The translations under genes and the position numbers were made by a program. From Onthophagus taurus (lineage: Eukaryota; Arthropoda; Insecta; Coleoptera; Scarabaeidae), in contig NC_091966.1 in the NCBI RefSeq assembly GCF_036711975.1, positions 15,693,501 through 15,757,500 on the forward strand: a stretch of DNA of 64,000 bases. The letters are read 5' to 3'. Within the stretch, counting starts at the first letter, position 1, and every line of letters starts with the position of its first letter. Below, piece by piece: positions 1-12,600 of this stretch. The notes beneath the pieces were generated by a model. The model did not search any database and was not told where the DNA came from. It saw only the letters and a list, made by a program, of their open reading frames with translations.

Positions 1-221
1 TTAAAACCAAAAATTTAACTAACTATTAAATGTATTAATTAAATGATACGCCTCTGATTAAAAAGTTACAACATAACAATATTAGTCAAAGTTAAAAATA
101 ACTATTATAAGGAGGAAGCGATAAAATGAAATCCAGGTTGAGGTTAAGTAATAACAGCTGTTTTATGTCAATTTATGATTAACCTAACCTATAAGGCTGC
201 AAATTCTAACCTAAATAAATA

Positions 222-1362
222 ATGAACGTAATACGCGGTAGTAATTTATTAAAAACCTGTGTTCAAAAACATACTTCACACTTAGGACTTCTTACTACGT
301 TTAATAAAAATGATTTTTATTCATCAAACCAACAAAAACGATCGTTTTCGGTAGAGTCTACAATAAGAGCACAATCAGGATTTTTTAAGACACTCTCTGA
401 AAGTACTCCAGTTGAATATATACAAAGTTTTTTACTCCAAGTACACGATAAATCTGGATTACCATGGTGGGCTACAATAATTTGTACTACAATTTTACTT
501 AGATCTTGTGTTACTTTACCTTTTGCGATTTACCAACAAAGAATATTAGCAAAATATGGGAATTTATCAATGGAAATGCCTGCTATTGTAGAAGAATTAA
601 AAAAGGAGATGCATGTTGCTGTACGAAGGTTTGAATGGGATGAGAAAACAGCTCAATATTATTATAGAAAATCAGTAATGTGCTATAACATAAAAAGGAT
701 TTAACTATTTATTAAATTTAATTTGTTTAGGTCAAGAAACAGTGGAATAACTTAATAATAAGAGATAATTGCCATCCATTAAAAGCTGGAATATTATTAA
801 TATTTCAAATCCCATTGTGGATATCTTACTCAGTGAGCTTAAGAAATTTAGTTTATGAACTACCAGTAACGGATGTTCAATCACAAATAACATTCACTGA
901 GTTATGTGTGGGTGGATTTGGATGGATACCAAATTTAGTAGAAGTGGATAGTTCATTAATTTTACCAGTATTTTTAGGATTAATTAATTTAACAATAATT
1001 GAAATCCAAGCTTTAGCTAAAGTAAACCCTCCTGGTAAACTCCAAAAAATATTCACAAACTTTTTTAGATTAGTGAGTATTGGAATGATTCCTTTAGCTG
1101 CAAATGTACCATCAGTAAGTAAATTTTATTAAGATATTTTATCAATTCATATCAATTCTTATATTTTTTGAATTTTTAGTGTTTAACTTTATATTGGACT
1201 ACATCAAGCGCTTTTGGATTGGCACAAAATTTAGTTTTAATGTCGCCTAAAATAAAGAGATTTGTTGGTATACCATTAACAAAGAATGAATTGCAGGAGC
1301 CTTACAGTTTTGTTTATGACAAACTTAAAAATAAGTTATCTAAAATACCTGGTTTTAAATAA
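222..1362 (+). CDS. COX18: COX18, mitochondrial inner-membrane insertase (OXA1/YidC family)
   Basis: COX18 helps insert cytochrome c oxidase subunit 2 domains across the inner mitochondrial membrane. Three exons join in frame: 222-674, 731-1114 and 1180-1362. Both introns are tiny (56 and 65 bp) with GTAATG...TTTAG and GTAAGT...TTTTAG boundaries. The product is 339 aa, close to the usual family length of about 330. The first 45 residues are rich in Lys, Arg, Ser and Thr and look like a mitochondrial presequence. A first membrane segment starts at PWWATIICTT. A Lys/Arg-rich matrix loop follows, then hydrophobic segments around AGILLIFQIPLW, LPVFLGLINLTI and the last exon (LYWTTSSAFGLAQN). WWATI, LRSCVTLP and LYWTTSSAFGL are typical of the family. 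The gene is intact and converges on TM9SF3. The start is the first ATG after an AT-rich leader. Confidence 0.93.
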
Positions 1363-1700
1363 ATAAATTCTTTTTATTATTAAAGAAAAACATTATTGCT
1401 TTGAATTAGAATTATTGAATCAATTTAATTGAAGTTAATGACCATTTTATCTGATTATAACTAAAATATTCATCAAGCTATAATCTCAAATAACACTCTT
1501 TAACATTGCACTGATCAAAAATCGAAAAATATCTATAATTAGAAAATGATATACAATTGTATATGATTCTGATTCTCTTATGATTATCAAGGAAAGGCTA
1601 ATTTATTAATTATATGCAAACTTATATCTCAAAAAGCCTCTCAAAAAAATGGCGAAGTAATTTGGTTTTAGAAATAAAACTAGAAACTTTTGATTATATA
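1363..1700. other. AT-rich spacer after COX18
   Basis: No coding or repeat structure recognised. The COX18 stop overlaps AATAAA-like sequence that could serve as the polyadenylation signal. Confidence 0.4.
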
Positions 1701-1980
1701 CAGGTGTCCCGTATCTTCCGCATCAGAGCATTATACGGTTGAAGGATGCAGTATTCTGAAGCGATTTTTCTAATAAATTTTTTTTCACGGGAACTGTTTA
1801 ATGTTATCCGCTATTGTCCAATAGCGGACGACTATGATTCACCGAAAAAGTTGATTTCTCTTTCCGTGTCGAATCTACGATTTGCTATGAGTAGCTATGA
1901 TTTGCTCTGAGCAAAATCGCTTCAGAATAATGTATCCTTCAACCGTATAATGCTCTGATGGGGAAGATACGGGGCACTTG
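1701..1980. repeat. Foldback/MITE with about 70-bp terminal inverted repeats
   Basis: The left end begins CAGGTGTCCCGTATCTTC and the right end is its near complement (GAAGATACGGGGCACTTG). The arms then match through the GAGCATTATACGGTTGAAGG region to about 70 bp. Both ends are flanked by TATA, which suggests a TA target. There is no coding capacity. Confidence 0.75.
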
Positions 1981-1997
1981 TATACAATATCAGTGTA

Positions 1998-2098
1998 GCC
2001 CATTGGTAGAACATGTTGGAGCAGTTTTGGGCAGTGTGGGCATGCAAATGTAAAGGAGATAGACCAAGCAGGACATGCTTTACTAGAGTGGGAGCCTT
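1998..2098 (-). mobile_element. Inverted LINE fragment
   Basis: This stretch is the reverse complement, with mismatches, of about 3082-3170 inside the LINE remnant to the right (shared blocks include GTAGCCCATTGGTAGAACAT). It is a second, inverted piece of the same non-LTR element, ending at the TA where the transposon at 2101 inserted. Confidence 0.7.
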
Positions 2099-2100
2099 TA

Positions 2101-2883
2101 TAGTCTCCGATTTTTCACGTGTTTTACGCAATGCGACCACAATTCGGATGAAATATTATTACATTCCTCTCGAATTAAATCCACAACTTTGGCACTTATC
2201 GTCGGAGTTGTATTGTGTTTTCTTATGTTCCTCTTGAAGTTGCCCCAGATTAATTCTATAGGATTTAAGACGCAATGGTAAGGTGGCAGTCGTAATACTG
2301 TGTGCTCTGCATTTTTTGCCATGTTGTCAATTACGTATTCGACCGTATTATTATTTTCTTTAACTTTTTCTAATAATTTATCTTTAGGTATTTTTCATTC
2401 TGGCATAGAAATGTTATTTTCTTTCATATAATTTAAAATATACTCTTTCTTGTGCCTTTTAGATGGTTTGGGATTTTTAATGCGGGAGTGATAACTGGCA
2501 TTATCGAGCAGTACTACCGAATTTTGTTTTCAATAACAAAATTCTTCAATAACTGGTTTTGAAACCAGCTTTTAAACAATGCCGCGTCCATATCTTGATG
2601 GTAATCAGCAGAGCAATGTCTGATGTTTTTTGCAGATACTAACAGGGCATTTTTTGTGAAACCATTTTCTCCGCCTGCATGAAGAATAATAACTCGCTTG
2701 CCTCTTGAACATGGAAATTTTAAATAAATTGTTGTATTTTCACACAAAGTAATTTCCGTTAATGCGGACCTGAACAACTCACGCCGGAGTTTGGGGTTCG
2801 TCAACTATCTGTTTACAACCCCGTCTTTGTTCGTTATATGACTGCAATAAAGTCATAAAAACCACCAGAAAAATCGGAGACTA
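2101..2883 (-). mobile_element. Tc1/mariner-superfamily transposon, DD82E-like, internally deleted
   Basis: 16-bp terminal inverted repeats (TAGTCTCCGATTTTTC and its complement) are flanked by TA duplications at 2099-2100 and 2884-2885. The 783-bp copy holds the C-terminal part of a DDE transposase on the minus strand. The N-terminal DNA-binding region is missing, so the copy is short and inactive. Confidence 0.85.
2118..2810 (-). pseudogene. DDE_3-type transposase fragment with 82 residues between D and E
   Basis: Reading the minus strand, the fragment contains HAGGENGF, the DYHQDMD region, LLDNASYHS with the second catalytic Asp (codon at 2505-2503), and LPPYHCVLNPIELIW with the catalytic Glu (codon at 2256-2254). 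These codons lie 83 positions apart, which gives 82 intervening residues instead of the 34-41 usual in Tc1 and mariner. One single-base frameshift near 2518 and one stop near 2398 disrupt the frame. The family is a common insect DDE_3 group. Membership in the DD82E ('Sailor') clade is my inference from the spacing. Confidence 0.82.
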
Positions 2884-2885
2884 TA

Positions 2886-3860
2886 CCAGGCCTCTTAGAT
2901 AGGAGTAATCCTAGACAAAACCCTCTCATGGAATGCACATCTGTAGGGAGTTTTACGCAAAGTTAGATTATCCTTGTGGACTTGTCATAGACTTTGTGGA
3001 AGAAATTGGTGTCTTACCCCTGAAAGACTGTACTGGCTACTATGTGACTGTGGTTATGATTACATATGGAGCGGCTGCCACTCTAGTAATGCATGTTCTG
3101 CTTGGTCTATCTCCTCTACATTTGCATGCCCAAACTGCCTGGTCCAACATGTTCTACCAATGGGCTACGGAAGACATATAAGCACTGATATTGTGCTATC
3201 AATACCGTCAGATTTGACGGGATCACTACCAGTGATTAATGCTCGATACCCGATTGTACTGCCTAAACGACAGTCCTGGATCGAAAACCAATATTCTCTG
3301 GTACTGTATTCCAGGTGATTCCAGAGCGGGGTGAAGAATATGACAGTACGCTTTTTCTCAGACAGTCAAGCCGTACTCCAGGCGCTGCAGGCCGTGAAAA
3401 CGGTGTTGGCTCTAGTTAATGACTTTAAAAGAACTTTAAACACACTGAGTTGTGATAACAGAGTTTCTCTGATCTGGACTCAGGTCACTCTGAGGTTGCT
3501 GGCAATGAAGCGGCAGATATAGCTAGCAGGAGACGGCAGCGCTAAAGCGTTTGTGGGACCCGTGCCAGCAGTTGGATTATCATTTGCGATGGCCAAACAT
3601 AGGATTGGACTGTGGGCTTAAGAGAAACAGCACTTACTGTGCACCAGTTCTCCTGGAATGAGACACACTAAGTTGTTTATCAACATCGCTACTGTCAAAC
3701 CCGTCAACATTTTAGGACTTGCTGGTAGCAACATTAAAGTTCTAATGAGTGTCTTTACTGGGCACTGCCGATTGAAGATACAACTCAACTTGTTAGGCAT
3801 AACCGACGATGTTAAATGCCGACTATGTGCGGAGGACGCAGATTATCTCTTTTGATAACC
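2886..3860 (+). pseudogene. Non-LTR retrotransposon (R1/Jockey-like) 3' half, degenerate
   Basis: The plus strand, across several frames, shows the end of a reverse transcriptase (YLGVILDKTLSW near 2895, then WCLTPERLYW and DYIWSG), an RNase H region (VRFFSDSQAVLQAL and NRVSLIW at 3340-3500, then GNEAADIA after a frame change), and a C-terminal CRLC zinc-knuckle remnant near 3815. Frameshifts and stops make it non-functional. Confidence 0.8.
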
Positions 3861-3919
3861 GAGGTTGGTTGGTTCCCCTACCCGATACATAATTTATGTA
3901 ATGTAATACCATATCAGTA

Positions 3920-3953
3920 TATTCCTAGGCAACTGAACAGTTGCCTAGGAATA
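3920..3953. repeat. Perfect short hairpin
   Basis: 15-bp perfect arms (TATTCCTAGGCAACT and its complement) surround a 4-base loop just 3' of the LINE remnant. The role is unknown. Confidence 0.7.
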
Positions 3954-3959
3954 CATCCA

Positions 3960-4968
3960 TCTATTAATGAAACGTCGCCGGTAACAGTATCGTGAATGAC
4001 GTACTTCTACAATATGCGAAAACAACTTTAATGGAACTTTATCTCATGTTTCTGAAATAATAACCAATTTGCGAATAAGGATTATTTAGGAATGCTCATT
4101 TTCTCGAAAATGGCGTTACAAACGTTCGCGATTTGGCGCAAAATGATGGACCATCAGGCAAACGCCAAACTTATAAGATCATTAATGTTATACTTCCAAC
4201 TCTAGTCAAAGTTCCACAACAATTACCATTCGCTGACATCTGTTTATAACATAAAAAGGATCTTAAACGGCCGGGGGTATACTTGAAGTCTTTGTCGGGT
4301 ATTTCCATGGAACTATCTGGTGGAACTATCAGTGGTATTATCTTCGTACACATCGACATTGACTGACAAACCAACTATCGTTTGGACTTTCCAAATCGGA
4401 CTAATTCTTTTGTCTGTCCAGAAATACGTACAATTCCGCTAATAGTTAACTGCTGCCATGCGACGATTGAATCATTCTTCCTCGATAATCGGGTGGGACA
4501 ACCGATGAGCAACCACAAAGAACTGTTCCTCCAGCCGCGCACCTTGGCAACAAAGTCAGGGATGTGTATTGATCCCACTTCAATTATACTGTAAGGTCGA
4601 GGCTTGTATTGGTTCATGACACTCGTTTGTATAATATTGCGTGTTAATTCTGAGTCAGCAGCTTCGTGAACACTATCCAGCTCATAACATTTTTAATATA
4701 TTTACAACCACTTTTTGGCTGATATCGGCGGTAAGACGTTTGATTTTTGAGATCTTTTCTAGATAGTTAGATGCTGCAAGTGCCATTCAATCAGTACTAA
4801 CAATTTGGTGGTAACTTGTAATTTTTCTCGTTGGCCAAGTTAATAATTGCATGACAAATTTTCATTTGTCACATACGCATTGCACACCCATACGTCAAAA
4901 TAAGAGCCGCTCTTTACATACACACCGTCCATACACCTCTAATACTCTACTTACGCGAGTTAAAAAGT
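3960..4968. other. Unrecognised degenerate region, possible old mobile-element coding remnant
   Basis: Moderately GC-rich sequence at 4000-4620 is open on both strands for 60-80 codons (for example plus strand 4364-4591, with two adjacent Cys in LIVNCCHATI). I recognise no family on either strand. The composition suggests decayed coding DNA of a mobile element, but no function can be named. From 4620 to 4968 I see nothing. Confidence 0.3.
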
Positions 4969-5182
4969 AAAAACGGGTTCTAATAGATTTTTTGACGTGG
5001 AATCCAATGGTGCACGTAGAATTTTTCTAGTCATCACGGTTTTTGAGTTATAAACACAACTCAAATACTGAATACTCAACTTCCAAAATGCTTAACTCTT
5101 TATAACTCAAAAACCGTGATGACTAAATAAATTATACGTGCACCATTGGATTCTACGTGAAAAATCTATTAGAACCCGTTTT
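4969..5182. repeat. Foldback element with about 84-bp arms
   Basis: The left arm starting AAAACGGGTTCTAATAG pairs with the right arm ending CTATTAGAACCCGTTTT. Pairing continues through GGTGCACGT and the CATCACGGTTTTTGAGTTAT block, leaving a loop of about 45 bp. Confidence 0.82.
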
Positions 5183-5702
5183 AACGTTTCCGGATAGCTG
5201 AGATACAGGAGGTGTCTAAAAATCGTAAATTTTGAAACACTCCCTGTCCCTGTATATCAAAAACGAAGAGGGCTATGAAAATTTGGTTTGCGCCATTGGA
5301 AGTTTCACAAAAAAGTAGCTCAGGTTCGCGAAAGCCGCAACTTTCTATCTTTGATAATAACTGAGATACCCTGCAAACCCATCGAAATTTGGACACCCTG
5401 TACAAGTCTATAGGTATAGTCATTTCGATTGGAATACTCACCAAAAATTTGTCTAAGGAACGGCTAAGGTATTGTGCCAAAGCTGCATGGTCGTTTGTAG
5501 AACATATCAGAAGGACTGTACTGAAAACAGAAGGCTCCTGTAATTCAAGGACAATGCAAAGTAAATTTTCACAATATGGGGCGTGCGGACTTGTCTCTGT
5601 CATGCATCTGTTATCAGATTGTCTTTCTGTACCTAATGACCTAACTCTTAGGAATTTCGGAGATGAATAGCTAGCACAAAATATCATTAGTATAGTTAAT
5701 GA
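5183..5702. other. Repeat-like non-coding stretch
   Basis: It contains phrases common at insect MITE ends (GGAGGTGTC near 5209, GACACCCTGTACAAG near 5390). Long open frames occur on both strands, but neither resembles a known protein, so I treat them as chance. Confidence 0.35.
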
Positions 5703-5851
5703 TAGCTTTGTTCCAACAAGCGGTCCGACTTGTCAAATGTAATCGCACATGTTAAATAATACAATGAAATCCGCTGAAATGTAACGACATTACTTGACAT
5801 GTGCGATTGCATTTAACGAGTACACGACGAGTCGGACCGCTAACAAAGCTA
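5703..5851. repeat. Small foldback/MITE
   Basis: Imperfect inverted arms share AGCTTTGTT, AGCGGTCCGACT and AATCGCACATGT. They differ by small insertions, as expected for an old foldback. Confidence 0.65.
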
Positions 5852-6640
5852 ATGTTAGAACTTCATTTCGCTCATGATGTTAAATGAATTAACAAACCTT
5901 TAGATATGAATGTCTCAGTAATTCATATTATAAACATTTAGGGTTAAATGAGCTATATAAATTTTCATTCTGGGACATAAAATGTAATACAAAATCTACA
6001 GAAAAGCGAAAGAAAATAGAATACAACATAGCTAGCTAAGAATGGGTTTAAGAATTACTTTCGACTAATTCCAAAAAGATAAGAAAAACAGAAGAACGGT
6101 AATACTAATTACAAATTATTTAATTATATTTATTATGTAAATAAAGAATCCACTCAAAGTGGATAACTATACACTTCATAAAACATGTTTAAGTTTACGG
6201 TCAAATTAAATTTACTTCTTTTCGTCTTTTTCACCTTGTCGATAATAAATAAGAAAAATAAAACAGAAAAAAAAACGATAAAGACAAATTTCAATATATT
6301 TTTATAAATCCACAAAAACCGTTTCTTTTTTTAAACGTTACAATCGTCGGGTCTTGATGAAATAACACAGAAAGAAAAGTCACTTATCTACTGAATAACA
6401 TTTCATCTAAAAGAAAAAACGGTTTTAATAATAATTATTAATACAACGTTAAATAAAAAATAACTTATTTACAAATATAAAAGTAAAAGGTCGCCTCAAG
6501 AAAAAGAAAATTGTTGTAAATCAAGTCTTTTTGATAGACATTGACATCAACTTGAAATCAAATATAAAGTACACAGCTTCGAAACTTGAATCACTGGCGC
6601 ATTACTTCTCATTATTATACTAAAACACACTCGGACTCGC
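5852..6640 (-). other. Probable 3' UTR and downstream flank of TM9SF3
   Basis: AT-rich sequence following the TM9SF3 stop on the minus strand. Minus-strand AATAAA occurs at about 6134-6129 and elsewhere, so the exact poly(A) site cannot be chosen from sequence. No other gene seen. Confidence 0.4.
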
Positions 6641-9600
6641 TTAGTCTATTTTAACGGTCGAATAAATCTTTCTCACAAACATTGATGTTCCTACATAACC
6701 CACGGTACCGCACATTATTCCTAAACCGATACTAAAGACCGCCATATAACCGAAATAGAACGACGTTTGAAATAAGCCGTACATTTTCGTTTTGAAAAAG
6801 AAATAGTACACCGAATACATGTAAACGTAAGCGGCTGTTGACCCAGCAGAAAGAAACGACGTCCATTGCCAACGATAATCTTCCGCATTCAATAAAAAGT
6901 AACTACAAACGATAGTCACGCATACAACAACAATTAAGAGAATGATTAATACCAATAACATAAAACCATAAACGTAGTAAATCTTATATGCCCAGAATGA
7001 TGTAAAAATAAAGTACATTTCGATGAAGATACTCGCAAATGGTAGCACACCACCTAAAAGAATTATAACGCCTGGTTCCATAAACCATTTTTTCTCGGGT
7101 ATCGGTCGAGGTACTGCGTTAATTCGGCACGGATGATCCGGTTGCCCAGCTAAATTACGACCCAAAACGGTACCAACTAACGTTAAAGGTAAAATAACAA
7201 ATAGACAAATACAAGTCACAGCTACCATTGTACCGAAAGGTATAGCTCTTGAAGCGTGGTAATAAATCGCGATGAAATTGATACAAAAAGCTGTACCGCA
7301 TAACAAAGCGGGCAATAAAAATGCTGAAGCAAACATTTGTCTTATCCATAATTTTCCACCCATCCGAGCATAAAGAGATCCACCAAAGTAACCGTTAACA
7401 GGCGAGGTTGCAGCGTAAACAAAAATTGCTGTTGAAAGTAACGAACCGCGTTCAGTGTATAATTCACCTAAAATCGCGAATATAATAACGCTTAAAGCGA
7501 CGGTTGTTAATTGATAACCGGATCCAATTAACGCGGAAAATAATAACGAGTGGGTTGCAGGACGAAAAACGTCCCCATGTACTTGTTTCCAACCATATTC
7601 ATCCCCTAAATCACGTTCCATGTCATCCAATTCTTCGTCCTTACTATAACGGGCATAATCTTTTCTTAAGGTTCTCATTAAAATCATTGAAACTAATCCA
7701 ACGAGGAAAATCACCATCATAAAACTATTAAAAATACTAAACCAATGAATACGATGTTGGAAAAAACTTGGATCCAAATATTTATCGAAACGATCCCCAA
7801 ATTTCACATTAGACGATTTCCATATCACTTCATACGTAAACGTTAATTTTCCGCCTTTCTTTAACGCAACTTTATCCTCAGATGTTATGTTTACATCGAC
7901 AATTTGATTCCCGTTCCGTCCGATTTCGAATTTCTTATGCGTCCATACATAGTAATTCGAATCGACCACTTCGCCCACAATTCCCCATATTGGCAAGTCG
8001 TCCAAATACATTTGATACCAGTAATGGTTTTTAACGGCGTAGACGAGCGCTTTGTATTTTTCTTCATTTAGTTGAACCTCGCAGTATTTCGCCTTTGGAA
8101 CGTCGACTTTGAATTGAATGTCTAAGCCACTTATTTCCAATTCGACGCCTTGTAAAGCCTCACTCAGGGTTTCATGGTAGTGGTTGATCGAATCTTTCGG
8201 TCCTTTGCAAAATGGCAGGGAGAAATAGGCGTAGGTTTCTTGACGATTATGATATGGTCCGACCGTGTTCATCCATAATACTACTTCTTCTGTATCCTCG
8301 TACTAAATTAAAATAAACAATTTATTAATAAAACATTTTAATAATACAAAGTGCTTTTTAAACAATTTCAATATTAATTAAGTCTTCTGTAAATTATTCT
8401 TAATCATATAACAAACACCATTTTTTTTAAGTTTACTGTTAGAATAATAATTATTACGATTTACAATTTTTTTCTTAGTGATTGTTCTTATAGCATAACT
8501 ATTGCATAAATAGAAAGACCATGAACTTTATAAAGCGTAATAATTATTAGAAGTGATGCCCACAGGTATTTTTTCTTAGGTTTTGAAGATATAAAGCCAT
8601 TTTTTAACATATTGGTATATGTATTTAATTGTTTGTAACCCTTTTATTGCTATGGAAATTCTTCTTCTATTCCTTATATACAGGGTGTCTCAACTGGTTA
8701 GTTAGAACTTTTTTAGGTTCCACTGTTCGTACAGTTTTGAAATTTTGGTAGCATGGGTTGTTCATTCAGAACTTTCGATCTAAAATATTTTCAAGATGGC
8801 TGCCACTTCCGGTCTACCGGAAGTAGACCATAACTTCGTTATTTTAAATAGAATGCTATAATTTCTATTACACCTTTTAATTGTACGTAAAAAATATGTT
8901 GACTTTCATAAAAGTTATTGGTACCTACAGTCTTTCGTTTTCGAGTTATTTTGATTTTCAGTTTTTTTTTTGACAAATTTCACCATGTTCTTTAAAACCC
9001 CATATCCCAGCCAACGTTCATTCAAAAAGTTATAATATAAATTTATTATTAAATTGAATTTGGAAATATAATAAAATACGATAAAATATTTATTTCGTTG
9101 TCTTCATCAATGGTGATCGGAAATATGCGGTTTCTCGATATGTCCAGAACTAGGAAAAACTTTACTTGTTTACTTGTGATGGGTGTTAGGTATGTTAGGC
9201 ATCTCTCATTAGGTGTTCGACACGTCCTGTCCAAAAGTTTACTACATTCGCCATCAATACAAAATAAATTTGAAATATCGGCGTTGGAATAATCTGCCAT
9301 GATGTTCAATGACTTACACCCGTCGTCAAATGTAACTAATAACAAACTAATACCTAATAAAAAAACCTGCATTTCGTTTTAATAAATTTCGCAATATGAG
9401 GCAAAGTACAATAAATAGGTATAGGAATGTTTATAGATAATTTGTAGAGAATTAAATTCCCTTTCTGATAGGCTAAAAAAATATGGGGCGTTTCCACGGA
9501 CAGTAGAATCTAACAGGATTGCTACATGCATTGTATTTTTGTAGCCCACTACGGGTTGGTTGCCCGCACTCTACGTCACACTATTTGCCACGCCCTGTTA

Positions 9601-12600
9601 ACTGTCATTGAGTACTATGTGTTTGCTGTGTGTTTTGTGAGATTTAGTTAGTTACATGATAGACATTAATACGTCTAAAAAAATAAAACTTCAAAAATAA
9701 TATGAATACGTCTACGATATAACCTCTAAAAATACACAGCAAACGCATAGAGCTGGGCGTGGCAAATGGTATGACGTAGTTTGCGGGCAGGTTGTCACAA
9801 CAATGAATGTAGCAGTCCTGTTAGATTGTACTGTCCTTGGGGCGTTTCATTTAAAATTGTTGACTTTCTCGCCATTGAATATGGAGAAACAGTAATACAA
9901 TTTTTAACCAGCATGTATAAGATACTTCGATACAACAAATGACAATTTATTTGACAGCAAGTGAAGAGTAATCGTGCCAATGTAGATCTTTTTTGAATGA
10001 ACGTTGGCTGAGATATGGGGTTTTAAAGAGCATGTGGAAATTTACCAAAAAAAGTTTAAAACCAACATAACTCGAAAACGAAAAACGGTAGGTAAGTTTC
10101 ATCAAAGTCAACGTATTTTTTTACGTACAATTAAATGGTGTAATAAAAACTATAGCTTTCCATTTAAAATAACGAAGTTATGGTTTACTTCCGGTAGATC
10201 GGAGATTTATGATCTTGAAAATATTTTAGATCGAATGTTGAACCCATGTCACCAAAATTTCAAATCTCTACGAATAATGGAACCTGAAAAAGTCCTAACG
10301 AACTAACTAGCTAGGTGAGACACCTGTATATTTTGTTCCCAATAATTTCTTGTTATTAAAAATTAACAATAATAATTTTTACCCAATCATTTTTTACACC
10401 ATTTAGATAAGTAATCGATTCACAATCTATTATAAAACTCTGCTGTACAAATACTGATAAAAATTTGAATTCAGTCAAGGAAGTGTAAAGATAAACCTTT
10501 GCAGCTGTTATCTATCTGATTCAATATGAACATTAAGCAACATGACATTAACATCAGGATGTATAAGATTGAGATTAAAATGTAACCCAACACATTTTCT
10601 GATATTTAAATAAATTTATTAATTCACAGAAAATGAGAAATAGTGTGTAATGATATACGGTTACTTCTGGTTATCAATTTCCTGTTATATATTTTTGCAA
10701 AGTCAATTGAAACTCGTTTTGGTGTTCTTTGTGGTTCAATAAAGCATGCTAATTAACTTGGAATTAACATCAGTTACGACTTGAAGGTGACGTGAATTCT
10801 CCAACAAACAATAATTAAAAGATTTTCAAAATGTTTCAGTAACTTAAATAAAACATAACAAACAATGAGCAGAGTTCATTGTTTGTTATGTTTTATTTCG
10901 GTGCAATTGTGTACGCACAGTATTCAGTATAGTGTCAAAGTAAATCACCTGATTACGTACATATGTTTTCCGAGCTACCAAAAGCTTTAAGAAGTGTCAG
11001 AACTGTAAAAGACATTCCAATCGAAAATGCACATCATCACATTTTAAATTTATTCTAAAACTACATGACACACAGCGGATAAAAATCTTTATCAAACCAT
11101 GTGTTAGGTTTACTCAAAAGAAATTTCAGATAAAGGTCCCAAAATTATTAGTTGTTCATATCACGATACTTTTTGTATCATGATATCTGCAGGCTTAACT
11201 AACCATTATGGAAGACAAGAAAAGTTGCTTCATTTTTCAAATAACGACACCTATAACCACCTCACTCACAACCAAACTTGAATTAGTTAGAGAAATCTGA
11301 TTGGAAGTTTTAAAAATGTCAAAATACAGATTCTACACTCTCATTTCGATTTCTGTCCCGAATACCTAGGAGCCGTTAGCGACGAACATGAAGAAAGGTT
11401 CCATCAGGATTTCCAGCATGGAAAAACGATACCAAAGCAAATGGAGCCCGTGTGTATTTGCAATTTTTTGATCGATGCTTGCAAGACACCAGCCTCAAGT
11501 CAAATACTCCATAAAATTTAGACTTTTACTTTAAAGAAACAAATTTTTAAGTTTAATTGTAAATAAAGTCTCTATCAAGTACCTGTCATAAAAAAAAATG
11601 AGTGCCAAATTTTTTTCTATACCTATTTTTCACCTTAGGAAGTCAAAATAAATTAAAAAATGCCAAAAAAGTTCATATTCAATATTACCTAATTAGTAAG
11701 AATTATAAGAGGTTCAACTGGTTTACACTTAACTTTGTTCAAAACTGAACTGATGTATTGTTTTAAAAAATTATTACGTTGGTGGAGGAAAGAAAATCAA
11801 TTTGAGACCAAAAAAGTAAAGAATATCATATGATCTGTCTGAAGGTTACATATTAAATAAGACGTAAAACAGTTCATCAAACAATAAATGAGAAAGGGGA
11901 AGGTGTAGCTACGTTTCTTAAACCATCAAATGATTAACACACTGATATGGTATCAGAAGTTATCAAATATGATAAATATCATGATCATTATTACTATTTT
12001 GCTCTAAGCTCAGAGATACAAGGTTGAAAATCATTGTTGTCCCTAGATTAGGTTTAAGACGTGGGATTCGTAAAACAGTGCGAACAAGTCAAGACATTCC
12101 ATTAATACCACATAGATACAAAGTTGCTCAAGTTGTTCAAGTCTGGGCCATTTGCAGCCGAAGCGTTATAATTCATACAACGTTAGAAATCATTTTGTTC
12201 GCTTGAGGCCGCAAGCGTCAATTGAAAATCCAAACTAACTGTATTTGAAATCATCTATGGATGGTCAGATGTCATCAGATACTCCTTAAATGCTGTATAC
12301 TGATTCTCTTTAAAGATATATTTGATTTCCTTAATGTGGTTTAACTTACACTAATGTTACTATCAATACTTGTTCAGGGGAAATGATCTTTCTAATGTTT
12401 GAGTATTTTTGAAGTTTCATCTCAATAGATGTGTGTATATTCTGTAGATGATGTCATACAAATAAAACTTTACGGTAAAATCGTACAAATTCAGAAGAAC
12501 AGTTTCAAAAGATCTCAAACGACTAAACCACCGCCTTATCCGGCGCATCAGATAATACATTAAGTTTATTGGCTGTAATGATAGAGCAGTCTATTGTTGG

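Larger units (their letters stand above)
8681..10326. mobile_element. Large foldback element with about 340-bp terminal inverted repeats
   Basis: The left arm (8681-9030) begins CAGGGTGTCTCAACTGG. The right arm (about 9988-10326) ends CTAGGTGAGACACCTG. The arms match over long blocks such as CCATATCCCAGCCAACGTTC and CATAACTTCGTTATTTTAAA, with moderate divergence. TATA flanks both ends. It lies in the TM9SF3 intron and carries a small secreted-type open frame and a nested MITE, but no recognisable transposase. Confidence 0.8.

Noticed and set aside
1995-3170. LINE twin-priming inversion as the cause of the opposed LINE pieces
   Set aside because: The inverted left piece duplicates sequence that is also present on the right. 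Twin priming normally splits a copy without duplicating it.
4171-4617. Possible envelope-like or retroviral coding remnant
   Set aside because: Paired Cys and open frames on both strands suggested it, but no polymerase, LTR or family motif could be seen. Left as unrecognised.
5181-5687. 168-codon minus-strand frame and a 93-codon plus-strand frame
   Set aside because: They lie in repeat-like DNA with MITE-end phrases, both strands are equally open, and no family is recognised.
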